Positions 24,901-34,400 of a DNA stretch of 64,000 nucleotides are shown one piece after another (position 1 is the first letter of the stretch; each line of letters opens with the position of its first letter). The DNA comes from Plutella xylostella (Eukaryota; Arthropoda; Insecta; Lepidoptera; Plutellidae). Made by a program: the position numbers and the translations under genes. The stretch lies in the NCBI RefSeq assembly GCF_932276165.1, contig NC_063997.1, positions 9,496,001 to 9,560,000 on the forward strand. The letters run 5' to 3'. The notes under the pieces were generated by a model that saw only the letters and a program-made list of their open reading frames with translations, searched no databases and was not told where the DNA came from.

Positions 24901-26225
24901 AGACGCGGGCGCAGACGGCGCGGCGGCGGCGTGGGGCCCGTGGGGGCCGTGCCGCGAGGGCGCGCGCTCCCGCACCCGGCAACTGCTGGTGCCGCCCAAG
25001 AAACCTTGCACTACCACTTCCAGGTATGTATTAACTAAGTGAGCTGAAAGTTTCATATTATGCTCTCACGTGTGCTCTTGCACTTTATTATAAACTAGCT
25101 GTTACCGCGAGCTTCGCTTCACTTTAAAAAGTTTTTCAGTTGGAATTCCGTGATAAAAAGTAGCCTATGTGTTAATTCAGGGTGTCAGCTAACTTCATAC
25201 CAATTTCAATAAAATTGATTCCTCCGGTTTGACGTGAAGACGTTACAAAGATGTGTGTATCTATCATATACTCAAAAACTTACGCCTTTATAATATTAGT
25301 AGGATAGGATAATCAGTGAATAACAGGTCTCTCTTTTACTGCATATTTTTTGCCAATATGATTCCTTTTAATTAACGGTTCAAATCAATTTAAAAAACCC
25401 TTTTATTTTTCATAGATTCGTAACAATCGAGTGGTCGAACTGCACGGAGGTGGACGACGACATCTCGGCGCTGCTGGGGGACAAGCCGCGCCGCGCCTGG
25501 CTCGACCACGAGGTCTACCACGACGGGTATATCGGTGAGTTCATGAGTTGTCTAAACTGTTGGTGTTGAGTGTTCAAAAAAAAGAGAACAACATTGTTGG
25601 AAATCTTTTAAAGTAACTAATATAGGGTGATGCAAAAATTGTTTACTAAGCCGAAAGAAGATGAATGGAATATGCGATGAATTCGCGAAAATATAGATTT
25701 TCCATAGAAACTGGTCAGGTGACTTTTTGCTATAGAAAATAATGTTAAGGATGTTCTCCTGAGTCACCCTCGAAATTCTAAACATAGCTAGGCATAGGTT
25801 TCACTGAATATAATAGGATTATATCGTCATTCTGTATGATATTGAAAGCTACCTATGCTATGCAGCTATGTAGCGTACTACCAGTAATCCAAACATGTAT
25901 CTAAGTCATATTTTGTTGAAGATACAGTTTACTGACTGAAATTAACTGATGAAATTTCATTTCAGAGGGTAGCAGTTCCCTGCTGGCCATCGTGTGGACC
26001 GCCACGCTAGTCCTCTGCTTCTACGGAGCGTTCATTTTGTACCGTGGAGTTATTGCGTAAGTATCAATACCTTCATTTCAATTGCATTACTTTATTAACA
26101 TAACTTTATTTATTCAAGTCAAAGAATTGAATTTCCATCCCTATTATACAAAATGATTAACCTTTTTAATGTTTCTTTCCAGTTGTCTCCGAAGCCGAAA
26201 GCTAAAATCTATTACCAAAGTCTAA
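4170..26225 (+). CDS. THSD7A: Thrombospondin type-1 domain-containing protein 7A-like, 28 exons, 5'-incomplete
   Basis: Deduced exons: 4170-4196, 9023-9122, 10046-10144, 13462-13607, 13928-14053, 15268-15509, 15800-15905, 16139-16347, 16777-16972, 18063-18217, 18487-18599, 19097-19206, 19517-19702, 20202-20346, 20863-20961, 21051-21151, 21465-21645, 22001-22162, 22452-22596, 22886-23039, 23222-23310, 23454-23596, 23822-23945, 24371-24538, 24869-25023, 25416-25534, 25966-26056, 26183-26225. All have AG/GT borders and matching phases, giving 1,243 residues to the TAA. The product shows at least a dozen TSP1 modules with W-x2-W-x2-C strands (SWAPWSPC, EWSEWGAC, AWSEWSPC, EWSDW) and an acidic insert in the 15268 exon. 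It then has one transmembrane helix (LLAIVWTATLVLCFYGAFIL) and a short basic tail. This order matches THSD7A/B, a type I membrane glycoprotein of the cell surface. The signal peptide and N-terminal modules lie upstream of the window. Exons 9 and 14 have tandem partial copies, listed separately. Confidence 0.88.
4197..5744. other. Intron of the THSD7A-like gene, no further feature recognised
   Basis: AT-rich intronic sequence with no exon-like open segment carrying both splice signals and no convincing repeat ends. A TATATAGGC stretch near 5195 lies in GC-richer sequence, but no associated gene was found. Confidence 0.5.
5747..5960. mobile_element. MITE with TA target duplication (Tc1/mariner-like)
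   Basis: TIRs start CAGGGTGTTGCAAAAAGG and are inverted at the right end (TTTTTGCAACACCCTG). TA dinucleotides flank at 5745-5746 and 5961-5962. The inner arms continue the pairing through GGCCGAAACCTACATGTGC. Related, degraded copies are at about 15543, 25625 and 55036. Confidence 0.85.
6786..7004. repeat. Dispersed repeat with (ACAG)n tract
   Basis: It runs from ACTAGCTGTTCCCGCGAGC, through an (ACAG)n microsatellite at about 6937-6973, to ATAATATTAGTTAGGAT. A diverged second copy lies at 25097-25310 in the same gene. This family is widely dispersed in lepidopteran genomes; I cannot assign its class from sequence alone. Confidence 0.75.
7005..9022. other. Intron of the THSD7A-like gene
   Basis: Apart from the degraded SINE at 7545-7740, I see no gene, TIR element or exon with proper splice borders. 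A possible acceptor before 8700 opens onto a frame that soon stops. Confidence 0.5.
7545..7740 (-). repeat. Degraded tRNA-derived SINE
   Basis: It carries the block CCAGCCGGGAATCGAAC, whose complement is a pol III B box, together with AAACAAATATCTGCCCC shared with the SINEs at 9276, 33088 and 61720. The A-box end is replaced by a short GCAGCTAGCAGCTAGCAG repeat. Confidence 0.65.
9276..9531 (-). repeat. tRNA-derived SINE inside a palindromic MITE
   Basis: Reading the minus strand, an A box (TGGCGTAGTGG) at the 9531 end is followed by a B box (GGTTCGATTCC) and a family-specific body ending near the CACACACA tract. The flanks at about 9245-9268 and 9548-9572 are reverse complements (TTTAAGTACTTATCTAAGATA), so the SINE appears to have landed in a small hairpin element. 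Confidence 0.8.
9610..9784 (+). repeat. SINE-like B-box remnant followed by a 126-bp hairpin
   Basis: A B-box-like GGTGGGTTCGAATCCC at about 9638 is followed by inverted arms beginning at 9659 (GCTACACGGGTTCGTTATCG) and ending at 9784 (ACAAACCCGTGTAGC). It is too short to encode anything. Confidence 0.6.
11480..12410 (+). pseudogene. Decayed LINE reverse-transcriptase fragment
   Basis: Broken frames retain recognisable pieces: LAFVDYGNAFKSIE (RT motif A region), FADDIVIMPESLQELSWMM (the catalytic A/S-D-D box), then KYGAETWALT and a basic tail like the C-terminus of RTE-type ORFs. Several frameshifts and stops separate the pieces, so it is not functional. It lies wholly inside the hAT element, so it was inserted there or captured. 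Confidence 0.8.
12603..12757. repeat. Foldback MITE within the hAT element
   Basis: Inverted arms begin CTAACCCCCTTATTCATAG and end CTATGAATAAGGGGGTTAG, with pairing nearly to the centre at about 12675-12690. This is a third layer nested in the hAT element at 11274-12978. Confidence 0.85.
13335..13480 (+). repeat. Short tandem duplication covering a splice acceptor
   Basis: A block of about 65-70 bp (GATTCGACCATGAT... through CAGATTCTGTGGTCCCCC) occurs at 13335-13398 and again at 13411-13480. The second copy contains the acceptor used for the 13462 exon. Using the first copy's acceptor at 13381 would add 80 nt and shift the frame, so the downstream site is preferred. Confidence 0.7.
14530..14725 (+). 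repeat. tRNA-derived SINE
   Basis: The A box TGGCGTAGTGG and B box GGTTCAAATCC are spaced as in tRNA, followed by the conserved SINE body ATCGTGAGGAAACCTGCA. It is embedded in the hAT element, so the tRNA-like head is not an independent tRNA gene. Confidence 0.8.
14700..15035 (+). pseudogene. hAT transposase C-terminal dimerisation-domain remnant
   Basis: Across shifted frames I read pieces such as MEIIDLQEDVSLQ, FGSTNICE and NNKYCLRLTDAH. They match the order of the hAT C-terminal domain (W/VP..Y, S..CE..FS, K..R..L). Stops and frame changes show it is dead. Confidence 0.7.
15503..15669 (+). repeat. Tandem duplication that copies a splice donor, with MITE sequence
   Basis: About 84 bp beginning at the end of the 15268 exon (CTTGTGAGGTGAGAT) is repeated from 15587 on, including the same donor. 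Both copies carry GTGTTGCAAAAT and CCAAGGAGGG of the TA-flanked MITE family. The second donor is 84 nt downstream, but an in-frame TGA lies between, so the first donor is the coding one. Confidence 0.7.
17008..17456 (+). CDS. Three tandem partial copies of THSD7A-like exon 9 (possible alternative exons)
   Basis: The 3' part of the 16777-16972 exon, with its donor, recurs at 17008-17127 (120 bp), 17186-17302 (117 bp) and 17367-17456 (90 bp). Each has an AG just upstream, a GTAAGT donor, matching phase (1 to 1), a length divisible by three and no stop. Each would add one SSWAPWSPCSAPC strand to the protein. The Cys before VVSS in exon 9 is kept in copy 3 but replaced in copies 2 and 4. They may be cassette exons, mutually exclusive exons or decaying duplicates; transcripts are needed to decide. 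Confidence 0.5.
17511..17856. mobile_element. MITE with TTA target duplication (PIF/Harbinger-like)
   Basis: The left end is AGCCTCGTATTCACTAGG and the right end is CCTAGTGAATTCGAGGCT, flanked by TTA on both sides (17508-17510 and 17857-17859). The interior is rich in TGTCGC/GCGACA. It is intronic. Confidence 0.8.
20517..20667 (+). pseudogene. Tandem copy of THSD7A-like exon 14 lacking its acceptor
   Basis: The sequence repeats the 20202-20346 exon from GGCTCAGAGTCT to the donor and about 20 bases of intron. The first 65 or so bases are almost identical; the rest differs at about eight sites, most of them synonymous. The first 16 bases of the exon and the splice acceptor are missing, and no good AG lies just upstream, so the copy is probably not spliced in. 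Confidence 0.7.
25097..25310. repeat. Diverged copy of the 6786 dispersed repeat
   Basis: It starts ACTAGCTGTTACCGCGAGC and ends TATAATATTAGTAGGAT. The internal landmarks GATAAAAAGTAGCCTATG are conserved, and the (ACAG)n tract is lost. Confidence 0.7.
25622..25800. repeat. Degraded relative of the GTGTTGCAAAA MITE
   Basis: The left end reads TATAGGGTGATGCAAAAATTG and is followed by TACTAAGCCGAAAG, as in the element at 5747. The right end is not clear. It lies in the intron after the 25416 exon. Confidence 0.45.
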
Positions 26226-28380
26226 ACTGTATAGTACCCACCACTCATTTTTGAGAGCTAAGTCTAGTCATAATCACCAAAGAATTGGAATTTTGTTGAA
26301 TTGTAACAGTCACTACTACTATTTTATTCATAGTATTATTGGTAATCTGTTAATTTAAGACAATGTTAAAGTTAAATCACAAACAGATTTGAAGAATACC
26401 CGTTTTGTTCATATTAACCTTTTCTAGTAAAATAACGTGTACCAAAGCTTAAATAATATCACTGCAGCTGTAAGCGACCATATCATAGATTTCCAGATTC
26501 TACTTTTACCTAAATACAATAGTTCTATTATGATATTCACCCTGTTTGTAAAAGATTAGTGACGTATTTTATGGAATCAAACAAACAAAAAATAGTCATA
26601 AAACAGTCTGTCCGCTGGAGTGCTTCCAAGTTTTTACGGCATAATGCTACTTTAGACGGTTTTATAAATATTCCAACTAGTGACACCTATTGACTATTGG
26701 CATCTGTAGGTACGGTTAGGGAAGGTGTCTATAAATTGAGCAGTTACTTATTGAATTAGGGCTTTTGGATTGACAATATTTTATTGGATATACGCGGGAG
26801 TCGTTGCATAAGAATTTTAATCTTAAAAAAATATTGTGCTGAGTTTTTCAACTAGTGAAAGATGGATTATCGCCAAGTACCTACAACAGATTTAAAACGG
26901 GCGAAACTAATTTTGGTAACTAATTAGGTACAAATAGCAGTTTTAGGTGTCCCTCCCGTCGGAACTAATTCAGAAATGTCCTATTAATGAGCTATTGATA
27001 ACCCAGACGTCCATTTTATAATATTAGACTAATCGATGGGATTGATATTTTTATGGACGGCTAATATTAGCTCAGCATTGATATTAAGTTTATTTATACG
27101 TAAATTGTTATAACTATGATGATATAACTTGATGTTTTGTTAACTCAGAACTTTTATGATAATTTAGCGCACAATATTACAACTCCCAAAACTATAAAGC
27201 ATGAATTGGTGTACCCTAGTATACTTCCTATGAATAATGGCGTAACTAATTATACTTAAATTGAAAAGTCAAAGAATTTTGAGGAGCTATAACTATTGAC
27301 TAATGAATGACCAATTGGACGTGACACATCAAGGCACATATCAGTGTATTTAATTAAAAATTATGACGGTGACGATGATGATTGATGATCTTTTTGCAAC
27401 TGTAGAATAATCGTAACACATCTGGCAACTTTGATTCAGAATCTTAGAACGGGTAAGTGTATACAGCTATACCCACAGTATGATAATGTACGAAACTCAT
27501 TATCAGTTGCATGAGCATCAAAATCAGACTTGTCAATGCTTAACAATATATCAACTACTGTAGAGCTTTGACGCACAAATACTGAGAGTACTAACTACCA
27601 ACATTATTTACGTATAGCTTTAAGACCATTTATGATAAAATATAAAGCATTCCGATAATTATTATATCGCGTATAACAATTTTTTGTAGGTTTTACATTT
27701 AATCCCATGTATCGTGATGAGTATTTGTATAACGTGAATGTGTTCTATTTCTTGAACCCACTGCATTTCTAATCTCTTACCTTTTTTTCAAAAGTGTGGA
27801 CTGTCTTCATTCTTGAACTTGAACTAACCTTCTTATACATTTCCTATCTTCATGGAATCAGCGAATCTAGACTTAATAAGAAAAGTAAGAAACTTTTCGA
27901 TTGTATACTTATATTTTCGTTATGCTAAGCCTAATTTACCTGTTTTAAATATATTTTAAAATGTTTCATACTTTTTTTAACTCAGAACTTTTGTATATTT
28001 TTAAACTGAAGTATTTTTCTATGCAGACGCTTGCATTTTGGGTGCAATAAGAACAACCTTCTCGTTCCTTTGTGACAATATATTATATTTATCAGTATCT
28101 CAATACCTAAATAATGTAATAAGGAGTACTATAATATCTCTATGATCTACGAGTATACTATAGTTATTTCCTAGATTCGCTATATTTGTCACTCAACTGT
28201 TCTATCCTTTGATTTCAATGCATACTTGCTGCATACCTACTTATAATCCTTCATATATTTGTAACCGTATGTTATTATGCCATTACAGTATATTGATGTG
28301 AAACATAATACCTAGTTAAGGAATCGTGTTAGACAATACAATATTTGATATTTAATAAATTTGATTGTGTTTTATACATA
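26226..28380 (+). other. Probable long 3' UTR of the THSD7A-like gene
   Basis: No further exon follows the TAA at 26223-26225. The stretch is AT-rich and free of recognisable repeats. The best poly(A) signal is AATAAA at 28354-28359, followed by a T/GT-rich stretch, which would give a 3' UTR of about 2.1 kb. An earlier weak signal cannot be excluded. Confidence 0.5.
28354..28359 (+). terminator. Poly(A) signal AATAAA
   Basis: AATAAA on the plus strand, followed by TTTGATTGTGTTTT. The same few bases read ATTAAA on the minus strand, downstream of the stop at 28494 of the minus-strand gene. The two convergent genes may therefore end on each other. Confidence 0.5.
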
Positions 28381-28493
28381 TGACTTTTAATTATTTAATC
28401 CATATAACAATCACCTCCTATAACCGGTTATGTCAATTTATATTGAATTTCCTTTCAAGTAGCCCGACATTTTTCCTTGAATCCTACTTTCTT

Positions 28494-31400
28494 TTACTTG
28501 CGAAGTGGCTTAGGTTCATAAATATAGTCCCCGAGCCCCTGCTTCACTATCGCGTTGATCCTCGCGGCGCGCAGCTCTCTTCTACACTTCGCCTCGTCCT
28601 TCTCGGCCACAGCCAGGTTCTCCAGGTTGCTCAGTAGAACCTAAACATGACAAGGTTCACGGTTTACAAGCAAATGTGACAGACCAACACGGTTGAATAG
28701 TAGACGCAATGAAATAAATAAAATGAGGTAGGTATATGTTGTAATTAATAATTAAGTATATTATAAAGGTACACTAATTTCTAGCGTAAGCTGAAGTGTG
28801 AAATTGGCTAGCAGCTTTCTGCGCTCGAACCATCGTCGGCGAATTACTAGAGAACACACACGAGCAATAGTAGTCCTCTAAAGTTTTCAGCTCAACATCG
28901 AAATGCTCATCCGAGCCTTCTTGCGCTTTGCAAACAAATGATGGAATTAGTTCTTTGAATAGTTTTTCCTGGTATTTGCTGTAGTTGACGAAATTGGGGC
29001 TGATGTCTGCCATGCGAGCGTGGAGCGACGCCGAGTCAGAGTATGGCAAGGTGGCTCCGCAGTACTCAGAGAGGGCTCGCAGGATCTTCCACGACCGCCT
29101 GGCGTCCCGCGGCGCGCTCACTGCCGGCCACGCCTGCTGCGACCGACACTCCATGTTGAGGTACACCCCTTCTGTCTCCGTATACGCACTCCCCGGCAAC
29201 ACTACCTCAGCTAATTCAGAGCAACGGTCACCCTGGAACCCAATGTAAATTATCTTGCAGTTATTCGGTGGCTTCCACTTGTAAAGGAAGTCATCCGCAC
29301 CTAAGCTTATGACAACTTGTGGATTGCAGTGTGAGAATTCGTGGCAGCCACCGGGCTGCCAGCCCGCCTCCAGCGCCCCGGCCCAACTCGCCTCCCGTGG
29401 GATCACATGTATAACATTCCAATCCTTATTTGTAAAATTGGCAAATATTTCAAATAGCTCTGTGTATATTTTTTTACTGTATTCCTTCTCTAAATGACTG
29501 ATGCCAATAAACACTAATGGGGTGTTTGCCTTTGAGAGCTCTTTGGCAATGTTTGTGATGCAGTTATAAGATGTACCTTGATGCTGCGCATCATAGTTGT
29601 ATTCACATTTGGGTCCTACGTAATAAATGTCAGTCTCATTTTCTAAGAACGCCTTGCGTATCCACGCGTTCAAAATAGGAGCTTCGAAACGTGGGTTCGT
29701 GCCTATTAAGAGTATTTTGTCAGCTTTTATAATATCTTTCATATTCATATTGAGGCTATAAGCGGCGCGGAGGTCTGCCTTAGTCGTCGTGTAGATCATG
29801 CCACGTTCGATGAACGTGAGCTCCGAGCCGAGGGTGTTGACCAGGTCCTTGCAGGCTACCAGCGTTTCAACATTACAGTGAGGACCAGCGACAGCCATAA
29901 TTCTTTTCGGGTCACTGTATTTTAAAATTTTCGCTGTTAGTTTCAGCGCTGAGTTCCAATCAAGCGTTTCCAAGCAATTCTCAATCCTACACATAGGTGC
30001 CACTAATCGTTGCATCTCCAACGAATCTATGGCCCATCGACCTTTATCGGAGATCCACTCCTGGTTGATCTCGTCGTTCTCCCGCGGCAGCACGCGCAGG
30101 ACGCGGTTGAAGCGGTGGTTGATGGAGATGTTGGTGCCGGTGGCGTCGGTCACGTCAATGGAATCGGTGCGGACGAGCTCCCAGGGCCGCGCCTTGAACC
30201 GGTAGGGCAGCGCCGTGAGCGCGCCCACGGGGCACAGATCCACCACGTTGCCCGACAGCTCCGACAGGAACGGCTTGTCCACGTACGTGCCGACCAGCAT
30301 GTCGGTGCCGCGGCCCGTGCTGCCCAGCGCCTCCACCCCGCACACCGCGCCCGCGAACCTGATGCAGCGCGTGCAGTGGATGCACCGCGTCATCTCTGTG
30401 CCGACCAGCGGGCCCAGGTCCTTGTTCTCCACCGCTCTCTTACCGACAAAATGTATGTCAGTGAATCTAGAGCGATCGTTGCCAAACTTCATGGATAGAT
30501 CCTGCAGGTCGCACTCGCCGCCCTGGTCGCAGATGGGGCAGTCGAGTGGGTGTTCTGCCAGGAGGAACTCGAGGACTGATTCTTGTGCTTTGAGTGCTAC
30601 TTCCGAGTTTGTCCAGATCTTCATGTCTTTGTAGACGGTCGTCTGGCAGGCGACCTGCGGCTTGGCCAGCCCCTCGACGTGCACGAGGCACATGCGGCAG
30701 TTGCCGGCCACCGCGAGCCGCTCGTGGTAGCAGAAGGCGGGCACGGGCACGCCCCGCGACCGCGCCGCCTGCAGCACCGTGTAGTAGCGAGGCACCGAAC
30801 ACTCCTTGCCATTCAGGGTGATTTTTATCTCTTCGACTTTGTTTGATGTCGCTCTTGTCTGCAGTTTTGAGGAGGTGATGCATTTTGGGAAGATTTTTCT
30901 TGTTAGTCCTAACATTTGGTGGTGATTATGATAAATATTTAATTCAATTCTTGTAGATAACAACAATAGCACAACAATAGATTGACAACCACAACAACAT
31001 TTGCAACTGTCATTTTCTTATTTTGTAAAAAACTTTTTAAAACTTACTTGGTGGATTGTGTTGGAGAGTTGTGTGACGGCGTCTTTAAACTGCGTAAACA
31101 CCTCCACAGCCCGCTGGAACCTGAAAATTAAGAACTGAAGTAAGTATTAGAACACCTTTTTGATTAATAAATACATTGAAACTGAACTGAACTAAACCTG
31201 GAAAAGCTAGGAACTTTTTTCAAACAACAAAACAGGGTGTACCAACTTTTGAGACTTCGGCATATGCGACTCAGTTCTCATGCCAACACTGACCTGTGGT
31301 CATGCACGGCGTCAGTGAAGGCGTAGTCTAGAGCGAGACGGAGCTCACGGGCGGCGCGCGGCGCGGCCGGCGCCCCCAGCACGCGCCGCGAGCCCCGCTC

Positions 31401-34400
31401 CGCGCAGCGCGCCCGGACTAGCAGCGTCACTGCTTGCGAGCAGGCTAGCGTGCGCTCCCAACCGCTTCTACAGTACATTGATATAAATCAATAACCAATA
31501 ATCATGTATTGCTGCAAAAACAGACACAATACTCCTTTTCCTCATTCAACCACTACCGATTAACTATCTAGTCTAGGTAAATAAATGTGCCTTATAGGTA
31601 AGTCTAATCGATTCAACGCGGTAAAAAAGGTCTTACGTTATGTTTCCCTGAAATTCATTTGAAAAGAGTATCTACTCTTTAATCTTAGAACTCTTCAATA
31701 CGTATATGCTATTCAATAAGCCACTTATACACGTACTTGCCATGCACAGCGGCGCTCCAAGCCGGCAGCGCGTCACGCATGCAGTCGGCGTGCGCACGCG
31801 CATACGCGGCCGCCGCCCGCAGCCGCGCCGACACCGCGGCCAGGGCTGAGCGCAGCGCCGTCGCGCGCGCCAGCCGGGCCTGCTGGGCGCCGCCCGGCCG
31901 AGCGCCGGCGTCCGGCCAGATTGACTCTGGAATACGCACTCTAAATTCAGCTCATAAATGATCTATCGAGACCGAGAAGACGAAGAATTTATGTGTGAAT
32001 GAATAGTCTACAGATAAAAGACTACGCCGCCGCGTAGTAAATTTCGTAGCAACTACGCCCGTAGCATTCTACGTCGTAGCCGCGTAGCTCGTAGCGTGCT
32101 CGTAGCTGAATTCCCGTATATTTTTTTTATGGAAAACTAATTTTTCTTTTAAACGGTCTAAAATGCATTAAAGTAAAAGGTTTAATGTACCTATCAGCTG
32201 TTGCAACTGTGTGTACAAAGTTCGTGTCCTCGATATCTGTGCATTGAGTGAGCGTCGTTCTTTCTGCAGTTCATCCAAGCGATCACGGAGATACTGGAGC
32301 TCTAGTCGACGCATTTCCTTAAATATAACAATACATAATGAGTTCTCACTTATTCAATAAATACACATACAAATAAGCCATTATTATATGAGTGATTTAC
32401 TGCCAGTCACTTACCTTTCTATTTACATTCGCTATGAAATCTTCATTTTCTATAGCCAACATTGGACGTCTATATAAATCCATGCTTACGAATAACTAAA
32501 ACAGAAGAACATTATTGAATGTAATTTTTGTCATAATTTAGGTTCTTAATAAGTAAAAGTATAGAAGTAACTATACAAGATCATGTTATTCGATGTGTAC
32601 TAATCATATAAACACTGGCACAAACCTGATGCATCGTTTTTGCGTAGTCGTCTTTAGAAGCCACCGCCGGGGATACATCTTCAAAACTATTGATTTCCTG
32701 TAAATAATATAAGTACTGTAAGCCACGCTATTTATTAATCACAGATATTCCATCAACTTTAATTTCCATCTTTAGTGAACCATTTTATTGGAGGGTGTTT
32801 TAAATGGTGCACATTTCATCACGGTCAAAATGCGCCGCCAATATCGGGTGCGTATTGCGACGTATAAAAACGAAATGTATAATTTCACATTAATAACGTT
32901 CACAACATATAATGAACGTTACGTATAACAACAAAATCTATATTTTCATAAGGTATAAAATTCAATTGGTATAACGTACATTTGATATAATATCAAAATA
33001 TATAATACTTACGAGGACTAATATCAATTCGTATAACATACATTACGTATATCGTTTAAAATATATACTATCAAAAAAAAAAAAAAAAACACGCACTCAC
33101 GCCTTGTACTAATGTACTCCCTTGCGGGGTAGGCAGAGGTGCATTGCTGCACCCACTTTTCGCCAGAGTGTATGTTAGTCCCAATGTAATAGGGGGCGGG
33201 CCTATTGCCATTTTACGGGCACATCCAAGACCCGAGAACAAATATCTGTGTTTAAACAAATATCTGCCCCAGCCGGGAATCGAACCCGGGACCATCGGCT
33301 CAGTAGTCAGGGTCACTAACCACTACGCCATTCGGTCGTCTACTACTATCATTTAGTATAAAGTTCATAAAACATACTAACATATAACATAATCTGTGTT
33401 TAACCTGTATTAACCCATAATCTGTGTTAACCCAACACCGTCAAACCCCCTAGCACCAAAACCTAAAGATAGGTGCGACGACGAGCAAAGCGAGGAGGAG
33501 CGTGTTAGGTGCACATGGTCGTCGAAACCAAAGCGGAGCGCAGCGAAGCGGAGCGGAGCGTCTCTCCTCTTAGCCCCAATAATAATAATGCTGTGAAAGC
33601 CCCTAGTACCAAAACCTAAAGATAGGTGCGACGACGAGCAAAGCGAGGAGGAGCGTGTTAGGTGCACATGTTCGTCGAAACCAAAGCGGAGCGCAGCGAA
33701 GCGGAGCGGAGCGTTCCCCCCACATAACGTCAATAATAATTAAAAAAACTATACGACAATCTATTATACTTTTTGAGCATTATACATTATGATAATTATA
33801 TCCGTTGTAGAATATATGTTATAAACGTTATATATTATGAATATTATGCATTTTTATCGTTATATCAATTGAAATTATACTTTTTGAACGTTATTCTTTA
33901 CGAAATTATGTATTTAGTAATTATGCCTTTCGTTTGTTATGCACAGTGATCGTTATACTTAATAAATTTATATCATATGGGCGTATATCTTGTGAATGTT
34001 ATACCATTCGTTTTTATACCTCGTATTACTTACCCGCCAATATCGCCTCTCCCGCGCTCCTGGACGCACTGGGAGGCATACCTGCAGTATGGAGTCCACC
34101 TCGGCGGCCACGACGGTGAGCCTGGCGGCGGGGTGCCCGCGCTCGCAGCCCTGCAGCTCCAGGTCCAGGCGTGCCAGCGCCGCCACCAGCGCCTCGCCCG
34201 CGCCCCTGGAGTCGCTGCGGGGGTACACCTGGACCATGGTGCAAAAGGTTTAATAGGTATTTCGACGCATACTTTTTTGCACTCATATAATGGTTTTAAT
34301 AAGTATATAAATAAATCGTAGGAGTACAGTAGTATGGTGGTAAACTAAGTTATGATTAATGTTTTTTTTTTGCAAAAAGTCTTCAGATTGGTGAGTATCG

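Larger units (their letters stand above)
32857..34026. mobile_element. AT-rich TIR element with internal short GTATAA repeats
   Basis: The left end GACGTATAAAAACGAAATG and the complement of the right end GAGGTATAAAAACGAATGG pair. The arms are built from many diverged units resembling TATAACGTTCA, which makes them imperfect. Inside are a SINE (33088-33340) and a GC-rich duplicated block (33440-33720). It lies in the second intron of the unidentified 351-residue gene. Confidence 0.55.

Noticed and set aside
33410..33733. Minus-strand open frame of 107 codons
   Set aside because: Its peptide repeats because the DNA is a tandem duplication; no homology, start context or splice support.
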